A DNA stretch of 50,430 nucleotides, taken from positions 1-50,430 of the forward strand of contig CAZGGG010000017.1 in the NCBI GenBank assembly GCA_964525165.1, written 5' to 3'. The translations under genes and the position numbers were made by a program. Positions within the stretch are counted from its first letter, which is position 1. Every line of letters begins with the position of its first letter. The DNA is from JAWLFI01 sp964525165 (GTDB lineage: Bacteria > Bacteroidota > Bacteroidia > Chitinophagales > Saprospiraceae). The notes beneath the pieces were generated by a model. That model searched no databases. It saw only the letters and a program-made list of their open reading frames with translations, and was not told where the DNA came from. This document shows positions 22,871 through 31,621 of this stretch, in pieces.

Positions 22871-25141
22871 TTAAAAGGTATAGTTGACATGCATCAAAAT
22901 ATTCCGTCCGGGAGCAAAAATCGGATTTCCGGAACCGCGCACCGATCGATTCAAATGTTCGTAATACAATTCATCCAATAAATTCTGAACTCCAAGGTCA
23001 AACGAAAAACCTTTGGTGACTTGGAAGGCCAGTTTCAAATCTAGCAACACAAAAGAGGGTGTGCGCGTCTCACCAAATTCAGGAGAAATCCTGGATTGAT
23101 CAGCTACATATCGGATACTCAACTCAGGCTGAACTTTAGAACTCCAGTAATTACCATAAAGCGTGTAGCGAACATCCAAAGGGGCTATTTCCGGTAAAGG
23201 CTGAGCACGATCTAGATCCTGACCGTAAGTATACGCGATACCCAAACGTTGGGCTAGTCCGACCCATAGACCTTGACTCCAATTGACTTCTACCCCTGCT
23301 TTAAAGGCCTGATCAATATTCTCAAAACGTCTAACACCGGGACTCATGGGCATTCGAGGAGTTAAGGTAGTATCAATAAAGGAAGAGATATAATCGTCCA
23401 AATAGGCTGCAAAAACATCTACATCTATACTAGACTTTTCGCCCATACTCACCTTAAGATTCAAATCTGCTTGATAATTCACCTCCGGCCGTAATTGTGG
23501 ATTTCCAATCAACTCAAAAGGATCTAATCCTACAGGAAAATAATTAATGAAGCGCTCGGTCAGGCTTCCACTGCGCTGAGCTCTGCCCAGCCAAAGCCCC
23601 AATTGCGTGCGCTTGTTGAATTCTTTCAAAACTCCAACACTTAAGCTAGGATTGAATTGGGTTATCTCCGTCTCATCATAGACCCGGGTAAACTCATCCG
23701 TTGGCTTGTCAATACGGGCTGTGTTGAGTTCAACTCGACCGGATACGACATAATCGAGGGCGTTTCCTTTGATGCGATATTCTCCAAAAACCCCCGTCTT
23801 TTCTATCAGACCCTCTTGCCAAGCGTTGTCTTGTATGACATTGCCAGCCATAGGACCCATCAAAAATTCACGTGTACGAATGCCCTGAGCGCCTTCCGCT
23901 CTAAAGTCTACACCGGCATAAAGCTTATGATCGCCAAACCGCCATGCTCCTTCTGTTCTCGCTCCGTAATTTTGGGTCGTTGCTGCCGTTGATGCATTGA
24001 GCATTCTGGGATCCAACGGCTTGAGTAAATTATCCATCAAATGATCTACGAAGGAAGCAAAAACCGTCGTATTCCAGCTCTTCAGAAAGGGACCTTCAAA
24101 TTGAATATCATGACGCGCATTAAACATCCAGGTGTCATCATCCCTCAAATCCATGGGTAATGCCGGAAAATCTGCATCTCTGGCTCTATTGTACATCGCT
24201 GTCACCCTTAATTCTTGGCGTTCACTTAAGCGCAGCCCTAGTTGGGTCCCAAAACTTCCTCTCTCAAATCCGGCAGGAATAGACTGTCCGTTTCCGGCTT
24301 GATAATTATCCCCTTGAGACCAAGAGGCAAAAAGGCTAAGGTCATAGTGGGCGCCACTTAAGCCTATTTGACTTTCAGCCCGAAGCACCTCTCCATTTTG
24401 CTCATATCCTCCGGATACTCTGCCATATACATTGGGTTCAGCACTAAACCGCAAAGCTGCCGGGATAAAATTAACCGTAGCACCGAGTCCGGTTCCAAAG
24501 CGCAAAGCGTGAGGTCCCTTTAGAATTTCAATGCGGTCCATCATATTGGGCGCCATTTGGCTTGTGGGCGGATCCATGCGATTAGGACATGCGGCTGTTG
24601 CACTTTGAGCGCCATTGAGTACAATATTGAGTTGATCATACTTAAAGCCCCTGAAGACTGGGTCAAAACCATAGGCTCCCCCTTTTCGGATGCTATTGAA
24701 AGCCGGGGTTTGATTTAAAATAGATGCCGCATCATGTTGCATTCTTTGAGGGTATTGGATATTCACTTCAGATTCTGGTTGTGGACTCTGTGTTTGCAAA
24801 GCAATAATGGTAACCGGATATAGGATCTGAGTGATTTCTCCCCTTATAGAGGCACCTTTTTCTATGGCTTTTTGGAGTTCCAAGGGATCCAATTCCCAAT
24901 CTCCATAAGTAAGATGGGATAGATACATTTTTATTTCCGGCTTCCACTCAAAGCGGATGGTGCCTGTTTCATTGGAAATTCCTTTTTGTGCACCATAAAT
25001 ATAAGTGGCGGCTCGAATGGGTGTCTTCGTTTCACGGTCTAATAATTGAAAGGAGTTGAGTTGGCTTTGTGCCGCCAACAAACTTGAAAAGCCTATTAGG
25101 ATTGTATAAATAATGTGTATGGGTTTCATCTTTTGTTTCAT
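22871..25141 (-). CDS. TonB-dependent receptor, OprC-like (copper uptake)
   Basis: A 756-residue outer-membrane receptor. Signal peptide (about 1-24); carboxypeptidase-like domain (about 30-110); plug (about 125-240) and a 22-strand barrel ending in NYTF. The plug contains ACPNRMDPPTS, with Cys185 and Met189 in the C-x3-M copper-binding arrangement known from Pseudomonas OprC/NosA. This supports copper rather than siderophore uptake. A small Cys-containing membrane protein is encoded just upstream. A palindrome sits 29-48 bases before the start. Confidence 0.9.
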   Translation of the reverse strand: MKQKMKPIHIIYTILIGFSSLLAAQSQLNSFQLLDRETKTPIRAATYIYGAQKGISNETGTIRFEWKPEIKMYLSHLTYGDWELDPLELQKAIEKGASIRGEITQILYPVTIIALQTQSPQPESEVNIQYPQRMQHDAASILNQTPAFNSIRKGGAYGFDPVFRGFKYDQLNIVLNGAQSATAACPNRMDPPTSQMAPNMMDRIEILKGPHALRFGTGLGATVNFIPAALRFSAEPNVYGRVSGGYEQNGEVLRAESQIGLSGAHYDLSLFASWSQGDNYQAGNGQSIPAGFERGSFGTQLGLRLSERQELRVTAMYNRARDADFPALPMDLRDDDTWMFNARHDIQFEGPFLKSWNTTVFASFVDHLMDNLLKPLDPRMLNASTAATTQNYGARTEGAWRFGDHKLYAGVDFRAEGAQGIRTREFLMGPMAGNVIQDNAWQEGLIEKTGVFGEYRIKGNALDYVVSGRVELNTARIDKPTDEFTRVYDETEITQFNPSLSVGVLKEFNKRTQLGLWLGRAQRSGSLTERFINYFPVGLDPFELIGNPQLRPEVNYQADLNLKVSMGEKSSIDVDVFAAYLDDYISSFIDTTLTPRMPMSPGVRRFENIDQAFKAGVEVNWSQGLWVGLAQRLGIAYTYGQDLDRAQPLPEIAPLDVRYTLYGNYWSSKVQPELSIRYVADQSRISPEFGETRTPSFVLLDLKLAFQVTKGFSFDLGVQNLLDELYYEHLNRSVRGSGNPIFAPGRNILMHVNYTF

Positions 25142-25169
25142 TCAATTCTCAAAATAATAGCGTCATTGG

Positions 25170-25189
25170 GCATATGAATACACATATGC
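25170..25189. promoter_or_regulatory. Palindrome before the TonB receptor gene
   Basis: GCATATG-AATACA-CATATGC is a perfect 7-6-7 inverted repeat, 29-48 bases upstream of the receptor's ATG. Position fits an operator for metal-dependent control. Confidence 0.4.
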
Positions 25190-25200
25190 TTCCTTCCCCT

Positions 25201-25249
25201 TCAGACCCAAGGGTCTGAGCAGGACAAATACACCGATAAATCTATCGGT
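25201..25249 (-). terminator. Two hairpins after the Cys-containing small gene
   Basis: ACCGATA-AATC-TATCGGT (25232-25249) and TCAGACCC-AA-GGGTCTGA (25201-25218) are both perfect stems. They follow the stop of the 25255-25641 gene on the minus strand and separate it from the TonB receptor gene. Confidence 0.55.
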
Positions 25250-25254
25250 ATGCT

Positions 25255-25641
25255 TTATATCAAGTTGAAACAGGGAGGACGAAAGATGTCCGACAACCAA
25301 TCAGAAGAATAAAGGTTTTGGTTAGGGCAGAAGACATCTTTGCGGAAGCGTTCATGGCCAAACTCCTTATCTGCTGAGCGAATGATTTTGAAAGGGGCAA
25401 GGATATCCAATTGCCCTATTTTTGCCAAGGGAAACTGGCCGTCATTTCGATGGTCTGTATTTTGGAGCTGGTCAGAGAGGTAGCAGCTTGCATTACACAT
25501 GACCATAGGCTCATCAATATTGACACAATAATTTTCTATGATATACTCCCTATGTAGAAGATAGTCCAGGAGAATCACCACCTTCAGGGCAGAAGGAAGG
25601 ATCATCAATCCAATCAGTGTTATGGTCAACCATTGTTTCAC
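25255..25641 (-). CDS. Small membrane protein with Cys motif, likely metal-linked
   Basis: About 128 residues from GTG 25641 (an ORF from TTG 25719 would add 26 residues). One N-terminal transmembrane segment (about 3-25) is followed by REYIIENYCVNI, then MCNASCYLSDQL. The paired C-V-N...M-C-N-x-x-C-Y-L motif recurs in Bacteroidota proteins encoded beside OprC-like receptors, by my recollection. Cys and Met residues suit copper handling in the periplasm. Role inferred from context only. Confidence 0.7.
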   Translation of the reverse strand: MKQWLTITLIGLMILPSALKVVILLDYLLHREYIIENYCVNIDEPMVMCNASCYLSDQLQNTDHRNDGQFPLAKIGQLDILAPFKIIRSADKEFGHERFRKDVFCPNQNLYSSDWLSDIFRPPCFNLI

Positions 25642-25837
25642 AGAAGGCAAATCTACACAAACCAAGCGCTTTGAAAAGATGATTTCTGTCACTTGCCTGT
25701 ATAAAGGTAAATGCCCCAACCTTTTACACCTTGGAGGTGGAGACTCAAAGGTAGCCGCTATCTTATTGCCCTGCGCGTATGCAAGCTTTTCAACTCTAAA
25801 AAGTCATGAAAACCATGAATAATCGCTATTTTTCGAA

Positions 25838-26317
25838 ATGGCAAATGCAACTTTTCCCAATCGTCGCCACATGCAGTGGAAGTTGTTTTTATTAGGACTG
25901 TTAAAAATTCCGATGATTGGATTTTGTCGGCCGAAGATTACAGAATGGAGTCCCGAAAAAGTACAAATCCGGATTCCTTTGCGCCGCCGCACCCGCAATC
26001 ATTTTCGGTCTATGTATTTTGGTGCTTTAATGGTCGGTGCCGACTTGACCGCCGGATTGCACGCCTATGCATTTGGTCTTGAGAAGGCTTGGAATATTTC
26101 CCTGGCCTTTAAAAGCAGTAGTGCGAACTTCTTGCGGCGACCGGATACGGATGTCTTCTTTGAAATGGATCAGGGTCGCGCCGTAGAGGCCTTATTGGAA
26201 AAATCTCACCAGACCGGAGAACGACATCATATGGGTGTACCCATTAAAGCGGTAGATAAAGAAGGAACGCTCGTTGCTGAATTCGTATTAGAATTGTCTG
26301 TTCGCGTTAAGAAATAA
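25838..26317 (+). CDS. DUF4442 hotdog-fold protein
   Basis: A 159-residue protein of the DUF4442/PaaI-like thioesterase group. Seen: the RTRNHFRSMYFGALMVGADL helix region and VRIP-like strands flanking it, then MGVPIKAVDKEGTLVAEFVLELSVRV in pieces typical of the last hotdog strands. May hydrolyse acyl-CoA thioesters; substrate unknown. Divergent from the Cys-containing gene. Confidence 0.85.
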   Translation: MANATFPNRRHMQWKLFLLGLLKIPMIGFCRPKITEWSPEKVQIRIPLRRRTRNHFRSMYFGALMVGADLTAGLHAYAFGLEKAWNISLAFKSSSANFLRRPDTDVFFEMDQGRAVEALLEKSHQTGERHHMGVPIKAVDKEGTLVAEFVLELSVRVKK

Positions 26318-26327
26318 TGCTGCATGC

Positions 26328-26418
26328 AGCCGACTCGTTCAGCCTCCATACAGGGTGGTATGAAATTTCACCCTCCTGATAAGAGCATTTTACAATGATA
26401 AAGCAAGTCGAATCGGCT
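26328..26418. terminator. Nested stem-loops between converging genes
   Basis: AGCCGACTCG (26328-26337) pairs with CGAATCGGCT (26409-26418) with one mismatch, enclosing a smaller AGGGTG/CACCCT stem (26352-26374). They fill the 129-base space between the DUF4442 and SulP genes and may stop transcription both ways. Confidence 0.35.
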
Positions 26419-26446
26419 CCCTTATTCAGATAGTCCTATGTATACC

Positions 26447-28105
26447 CTATTCATCCAATTGTGTGCGCAAATACGCAAAGCTATCATCTATATTTTCGAA
26501 TACTGCTTCTTTGGAAATCAGGTCTGGAATGATGCCAATCGCTTCCAGCATATCCAAAGGTTGTTCCTGAAGCCCGACCAGAATCACATCCGTCTTTCTG
26601 CTGTGCATATCAAATAGAATATCTTCTAAAGCATACAAACCCGATTGGTCTATATAAGGCACCCGATCCATTCTCAATATGACCGTTCCAATTTCATCGG
26701 GAAGGGCTTTGACCTGGTCCTTGAAGTAGGAAGTAAAACCAAAAAACAAGGGGCCATACAAATGCTTGATCACCACCTTATCCTTATACTTTTCGTACAA
26801 TTCGATCTCATCTTGCCAGGGCTTATCTTCTTCCAGCTCTGAAAGCTTATCGACCTCTAGTCCTTTTTCGCCAATATCGCCGGACTGCTTCATAAATAAC
26901 AAACAAGCCAAAGCAATGCCAATACCGACTGCATGAATCAAACTGCCGAAGGTAGTTACACTAAGCACCAATAAAAGCACAATAGCATCCGCACGAGGGA
27001 CTTTTAGGATGTGCTTAAGCCCTTTGAAATCAACGATCTTAAATCCTATAGGAATCAAAAGTCCGGCCAACACGCATAGTGGAATATGCGCAGCCAAACT
27101 TCCCAACCCCAGCAGTACCGTTAACAAAAAGAGTCCATGAATAATACCAGACAATCTTGTTCTCCCGCCGGCATTGATATTCACCACCGTTCCTTTGGTA
27201 GCTCCTGCTCCCGGAATCCCTCCGATGGCAGCTGCCAACATATTCCCAATCCCCTGACCAATCAATTCTCGGTTACTATTATGCTTGGTCTTGGTCATAT
27301 TGTCTGCAATCACAGAAGTCAATAGTGAGTCAATACTGCCCAGGACGGCCAGCACTAAGCCAAATTCTATGATTTTTGGGTAGGCAGCAGGATCCACACT
27401 TAAAATGCCCCCCAGCTGGAAGCTTGGCAAACCCGATGGGATTTCTCCAATCAAGGGTACATCCATTTGACCAAGGTAAGCAATCAATGTGGCGACGATT
27501 AGTGCCACCAATGCACTAGGAATGGCCTTGGTAATCAGGGGAAACAAAAAATAAATGGCAATCGTGATGATTCCCAGTAACAAAGCAGAGGTATTCGCTT
27601 CCGCAAAAAGGCGAGGCAGATCTTGTATGACTGCCAGCGTAGATTTTGCAGAATCCAAGCCGACGAAGGGGAAAATTTGTAAAATGACAATAATCAGTCC
27701 TACGCCACTCATAAAACCTGAGATCACCGGATAGGGAAAGTACTTGACGTAGCCCGCAATATTGAGAAATCCAAATACCAGCTGGAAGAAGCCGGCCAAC
27801 AGAAAGGTGAGTAGTATAATACTCGTAGCATCTTCCAAACTCCCATTCATTTGAATCCCAAAGGCTACCACAGCAGCGGAAACCACCGTCATGGGTCCGG
27901 TCGGGCCACTTGCTTGTGTTTCTGTTCCTCCAAATAAGGCGGCAAAAACACCAACAGCAATAGCCCCATACAAACCCGCGGTCGCGCCCATTCCGGATTG
28001 CACTCCAAAAGCCAGGGCCAACGGTAATGCCACTACGCCGGCAACCAAACCGCCGGTAAAATCTCCTTTGATGTGTCTAAAATCGAAAAGTGATGGATTC
28101 TTCAT
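26447..28105 (-). CDS. SulP family anion transporter with STAS domain
   Basis: A 552-residue inner-membrane transporter: 10-14 transmembrane helices (about 15-400) and a cytoplasmic STAS domain (about 440-545). The N-terminal signature GDFTGGLVAGVVALPLALAF and the SGPTGPMTVV segment are typical. Possible substrates are bicarbonate or sulfate; no neighbouring carbonic anhydrase or sulfur gene settles it. One GCTTCCGCAAA copy lies in it. Confidence 0.93.
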   Translation of the reverse strand: MKNPSLFDFRHIKGDFTGGLVAGVVALPLALAFGVQSGMGATAGLYGAIAVGVFAALFGGTETQASGPTGPMTVVSAAVVAFGIQMNGSLEDATSIILLTFLLAGFFQLVFGFLNIAGYVKYFPYPVISGFMSGVGLIIVILQIFPFVGLDSAKSTLAVIQDLPRLFAEANTSALLLGIITIAIYFLFPLITKAIPSALVALIVATLIAYLGQMDVPLIGEIPSGLPSFQLGGILSVDPAAYPKIIEFGLVLAVLGSIDSLLTSVIADNMTKTKHNSNRELIGQGIGNMLAAAIGGIPGAGATKGTVVNINAGGRTRLSGIIHGLFLLTVLLGLGSLAAHIPLCVLAGLLIPIGFKIVDFKGLKHILKVPRADAIVLLLVLSVTTFGSLIHAVGIGIALACLLFMKQSGDIGEKGLEVDKLSELEEDKPWQDEIELYEKYKDKVVIKHLYGPLFFGFTSYFKDQVKALPDEIGTVILRMDRVPYIDQSGLYALEDILFDMHSRKTDVILVGLQEQPLDMLEAIGIIPDLISKEAVFENIDDSFAYLRTQLDE

Positions 28106-28290
28106 ATTTCTCTATTTATGGGTAGAGCCATCCAATCCCTCTCGCCAGACAATCCTCTATGTTTAGGAATAAGAAGGTCGACCAGCATGAATAGGATGAA
28201 CATACCTTTTTGGCAATGGGTACTCCCCTGCAAGCGACTGAATTTGGTAGTAAAAAGCAATCTATCTGTCTTCTAAAATAGTACAATCTC

Positions 28291-28305
28291 ATCATTAATA
28301 ATGAT
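28291..28305. promoter_or_regulatory. Palindrome upstream of the SulP gene
   Basis: ATCATTA-A-TAATGAT is a perfect 7-1-7 palindrome, about 190 bases before the SulP start in the otherwise featureless gap 28106-28383. Operator or the 3' end of the gene at 28384 are both possible. Confidence 0.3.
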
Positions 28306-28383
28306 CCTGAATCGATTTCTTTCAACCCAGGATTCAATGATGCTCTAAAGGGCTGTGTAGCAACTGCCGATAGCCATGGGTCC

Positions 28384-29289
28384 TCAATCCATACTTGTTC
28401 CGGACGAAATCGGGATCCAATTGCCTTGGGAATCTAAACATTGAAGTAAGGGCTGAGGGGTGCTTCCATCAAAAATCAATTCAGACGAAAACATATAGTA
28501 ATGTTCATCATCCATAGCAACCCAATGGGGGGCATAAGGACTCTTTTGCTGCAAAAGACAAGTCCGAGTTCCATCTTGAGTGTATAACTCAAATGATCGC
28601 TTACCCCAATATGCCAGTAATAATTGGCCATCAAGGTAATCCATATCAAATATCTGATTGCGGCCCAGTGGTGCATCTTCTATCTTTGGATCCACCAGTG
28701 AATCCCAATGTGAGAGCACCTTTCCTAGCGTATTGACTCGCCAACATTCCCCATCGCCGAGTAAAAGCATTTCTTGGTTTTCTATTGCCCTGATACGTTT
28801 TAGGGATGCATCCCATTCTTTATAAAGTTGGGGCGCTGAACCCTTCTTTAAATGATACAAAGATGGATAGTGCACAAAAATGATCGTCTCATCATCCGGC
28901 ATCATAAAGCCTCCTTCTCCAATATGCATGGGGTCATCTACCCAATTCCAGATAACGATGGGTTTCTCCCCCGGACACATTTTTAAAACACGGATTTGAA
29001 AAGTGCGGCTGTCGGGAAGGATTTTTCGCTCTATAATGTAGATCTCATCTTCTGCATTGGCATACAACATAAAGTCACTGCCTGCAAAGTCCGACCGCAA
29101 CAATACGCGAGCGGCTTGGCCCGGTTCGCACATCATCACACATGCATGATGTGCCGGATCATCCACCGGATCAATATAAGACCAGTATAAAGTGTTTTGT
29201 ATAAGGATTAAGTTGCCGGTGGGATGTGCGACTGCCAGCGCAACAAACACCATGAATAACCCAAAACTCAAAACGGATTTTTTGATCAA
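28384..29289 (-). CDS. Secreted protein, possible beta-propeller
   Basis: A 301-residue exported protein not matched to a family. Start is TTG at 29289: it is the only in-frame start that includes the whole basic-hydrophobic signal peptide (cleavage near AVAHP). The mature part has short repeated units with W/Y-rich strands and D/G turns (for example FDMDYLDGQLLLAYWG, VAMDDEHYYMFSSEL), suggesting a propeller. Several Cys residues early in the mature chain (49, 54) may pair. Function unknown. The next gene upstream ends 23 bases before it, so they may be co-transcribed. Confidence 0.65.
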   Translation of the reverse strand: MIKKSVLSFGLFMVFVALAVAHPTGNLILIQNTLYWSYIDPVDDPAHHACVMMCEPGQAARVLLRSDFAGSDFMLYANAEDEIYIIERKILPDSRTFQIRVLKMCPGEKPIVIWNWVDDPMHIGEGGFMMPDDETIIFVHYPSLYHLKKGSAPQLYKEWDASLKRIRAIENQEMLLLGDGECWRVNTLGKVLSHWDSLVDPKIEDAPLGRNQIFDMDYLDGQLLLAYWGKRSFELYTQDGTRTCLLQQKSPYAPHWVAMDDEHYYMFSSELIFDGSTPQPLLQCLDSQGNWIPISSGTSMD

Positions 29290-29300
29290 ATCCTAGTCAA

Positions 29301-29321
29301 TTTGATGTGTTTTTAATCAAA
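29301..29321. repeat. AT-rich palindrome over a stop codon (3'-end element, copy 3)
   Basis: TTTGAT...ATCAAA is an inverted repeat with a T-rich centre. It covers the stop codon of the minus-strand gene at 29313 and is related to the elements at 3710 and 17331. Confidence 0.35.
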
Positions 29322-29675
29322 CTCTGAATAGAACACCTCCTTGCCGTAAACCAATTGTGCAATGTGGGGCGTCGTATCCCAATGACCAAAGATAGTGGGT
29401 TGTTTGGCCAGCCATATGCGGGCTGTTTTACCGGCCAGAGCAGACTTCAACTCATGGATGTTTAATCCTTGTTCAAGCCCTCGGTTGATATATACAGAGG
29501 ATCCCTGTTCCAGCTGAAACACAATATCATCGGAAGGACCTTCTGAAATTGATACTATGCGCGCCTCCAGTTGAGCACACTCTAAGGGATCGGTATTTTG
29601 AATGGGTAAATGAAAGGCAAAAAAGAGAAAAGCAGCAAAAACAAAAAGTGAAAAACCAAAAAGAACTCCTTTCAT
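29313..29675 (-). CDS. Small exported or membrane-anchored protein
   Basis: About 120 residues from ATG 29675, which begins directly at a hydrophobic segment (MKGVLFGFSLFVFAAFLFF). The longer ORF start at 29771 would place 32 polar residues before it. The rest resembles an OB-like or small beta domain, with VYINRGLEQGL and ARIWLAK segments. No family recognised. It precedes the secreted protein at 28384 in the same direction. Confidence 0.6.
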   Translation of the reverse strand: MKGVLFGFSLFVFAAFLFFAFHLPIQNTDPLECAQLEARIVSISEGPSDDIVFQLEQGSSVYINRGLEQGLNIHELKSALAGKTARIWLAKQPTIFGHWDTTPHIAQLVYGKEVFYSEFD

Positions 29676-29819
29676 ATGCTGCGTTTTGTCAATAAACGTT
29701 TCAATAATTCGAATAGTACTTATCTGCCTAACAAATTTATTTTTTTCTATACATCCATGGATGCATCGCATTGCCTGCTATCGACTTTTGTGTCTCTGGC
29801 AGGCGTTCATTTAAATTGT

Positions 29820-31442
29820 TCAAGCGTAGAGGGATTCCCGCTTGTTCTTAATTTCATCTGAAGCCAGATAATCATCAAATGACATCAAAGCATCCACCAT
29901 ACCCTTGGGCCCTATTTGAATGATTCGGTTACAGACGGTTTGAATCATCTGGTGGTCATGTGTACTCATGATGAGGTTTCCGGTAAAATCCTTGAGACCA
30001 TTATTCAAGGCGGTGATCGACTCCAAATCCAGGTGATTCGTCGGCTCATCCAATAGTAGAAAGTTGGGTCCGGCCAGCATCATTTTTGAGAGCATGCACC
30101 TTACTTTTTCTCCTCCGGAAAGCACACTTGATTCCTTATGAACCTCCTCACCACTAAACAGCATTCTCCCCAGAAACCCACGAATAAATTGCTCGTCTTT
30201 GTTGGTGGAATACGGACGAAGCCAATTGATCAGATCAGCATTGCGATCGGCTGTGAAATAGGCCTCATTCTCGTTTGGCAAGTACTCCCGGGTAATGGTC
30301 TGCCCCCATTCTATCGTTCCGGAATCGGGTTCTTGCTCTCCGGCCAGAATATTGAAAAGACTATGCAATGCATTCGAGTCGCGACCTAATAAAGCAATCT
30401 TATCGCCTTTATTGATGGTAAAGCTGATATTATTAAATAGTATGTTTCCCTCTTCATCTCTTTGACTCAATTGATCCACCTTAAGAATTTGGCCTCCGGG
30501 ATCGCGCTCCGGTTTAAAGTGGATATAGGGGTACTTACGGCTGGATGGTGTTAAGTCTTCGAGCTTGAGTTTTTCCAATGCCTTTTTACGAGAGGTTGCC
30601 TGACGGGATTTGGAAGCATTCGCACTAAAACGTTGAATAAATTCTTGCATTTCTTTACGCTTCTGCTCCACCTTTTTATTTCGATCTGCCATTTGCCGGG
30701 CCAAAAGCTGGCTGGTCTGATACCAAAAAGTATAGTTACCCGTATAGAGTTTGACTTTTTTGAAGTCAATATCTGCGATATGGGTACATACCATATCGAG
30801 GAAGTATCGATCGTGAGAGACCACAATGACCGTATTCTTGAAATCTGCCAGAAAATCTGCCAACCAGTGTACAGACTCAGCATCAAGATCATTCGTAGGC
30901 TCGTCCAAAAGAAGAATATCCGGATTCCCAAAGAGGGCTTGTGCGAGCAAGACTTTTACTTTCTGGGGTCCCGATAGTTCACTCATCAAGCGATAATGAT
31001 GTGCTTCTTCCAAGCCCAGATTACTCAATAGCTCAGCAGCATCACTCTCGGCTGTCCATCCACCCATTTCCCCATAGGTATTCTCTAATTCAGCAGCCCT
31101 TAAACCATCTTCATCCGTAGCATCCGGGTTCATGTAGATGGCATTTTTCTCCTGATTGATATTGTAGAGCTCTTGATAACCCTGAAGCACGGTATCCAGG
31201 ACGGTATATTCATCAAATGCAAAGTGGTCCTGCTGCAAAACTGCCATTCGACGTCCCGGTTCTATAGACACTTTCCCCCTATTGGGGTCTATATCCCCGG
31301 CGAGAATTTTCAGAAATGTGGACTTTCCGGCGCCATTGGCACCAATCACCCCATAACAATTACCCAAGGTAAACTTTATGTCTACGTCCTCAAATAATAC
31401 TCGTTTGCCAAATTGTAGCGAAAGATCCGAGACTGTGATCAT
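29820..31442 (-). CDS. ABC-F ribosome-associated ATPase (YbiT-like)
   Basis: A soluble twin-ATPase of about 540 residues that works on ribosomes, not in transport. Domain 1: Walker A GANGAGKST (34-42), signature LSGPQ, Walker B LLLDEPTNDLD. Linker about 240-310 with a charged helix pair. Domain 2: signature LSGGEKVR and LLLDEPTNHLD are intact, but the Walker A position reads GRDSNALHS (353-361), without the GKST lysine. ATG 31442 is chosen because the ABC domain starts there; the ORF runs open to 31556. Single gene. Confidence 0.92.
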   Translation of the reverse strand: MITVSDLSLQFGKRVLFEDVDIKFTLGNCYGVIGANGAGKSTFLKILAGDIDPNRGKVSIEPGRRMAVLQQDHFAFDEYTVLDTVLQGYQELYNINQEKNAIYMNPDATDEDGLRAAELENTYGEMGGWTAESDAAELLSNLGLEEAHHYRLMSELSGPQKVKVLLAQALFGNPDILLLDEPTNDLDAESVHWLADFLADFKNTVIVVSHDRYFLDMVCTHIADIDFKKVKLYTGNYTFWYQTSQLLARQMADRNKKVEQKRKEMQEFIQRFSANASKSRQATSRKKALEKLKLEDLTPSSRKYPYIHFKPERDPGGQILKVDQLSQRDEEGNILFNNISFTINKGDKIALLGRDSNALHSLFNILAGEQEPDSGTIEWGQTITREYLPNENEAYFTADRNADLINWLRPYSTNKDEQFIRGFLGRMLFSGEEVHKESSVLSGGEKVRCMLSKMMLAGPNFLLLDEPTNHLDLESITALNNGLKDFTGNLIMSTHDHQMIQTVCNRIIQIGPKGMVDALMSFDDYLASDEIKNKRESLYA

Positions 31443-31621
31443 TAATTGCTTATTTTTAGAAACACACCCAAAAAGTGTGCAATATTGCGATGAACCTTTG
31501 TGTAAGGAAGCAGATAGTTGCTTCAGAAAACGGGTGCAAAGGTAGTTGTAAATCATGGTAACTCGTAAGGCGGGCTGCCGAACTTTAGGAATTCTTTTTC
31601 TTGCTTCAAATCCAATAGAGT

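Noticed and set aside
28116..28337. A 73-codon minus-strand frame upstream of SulP
   Set aside because: Composition is not protein-like and it covers the likely promoter region of SulP.
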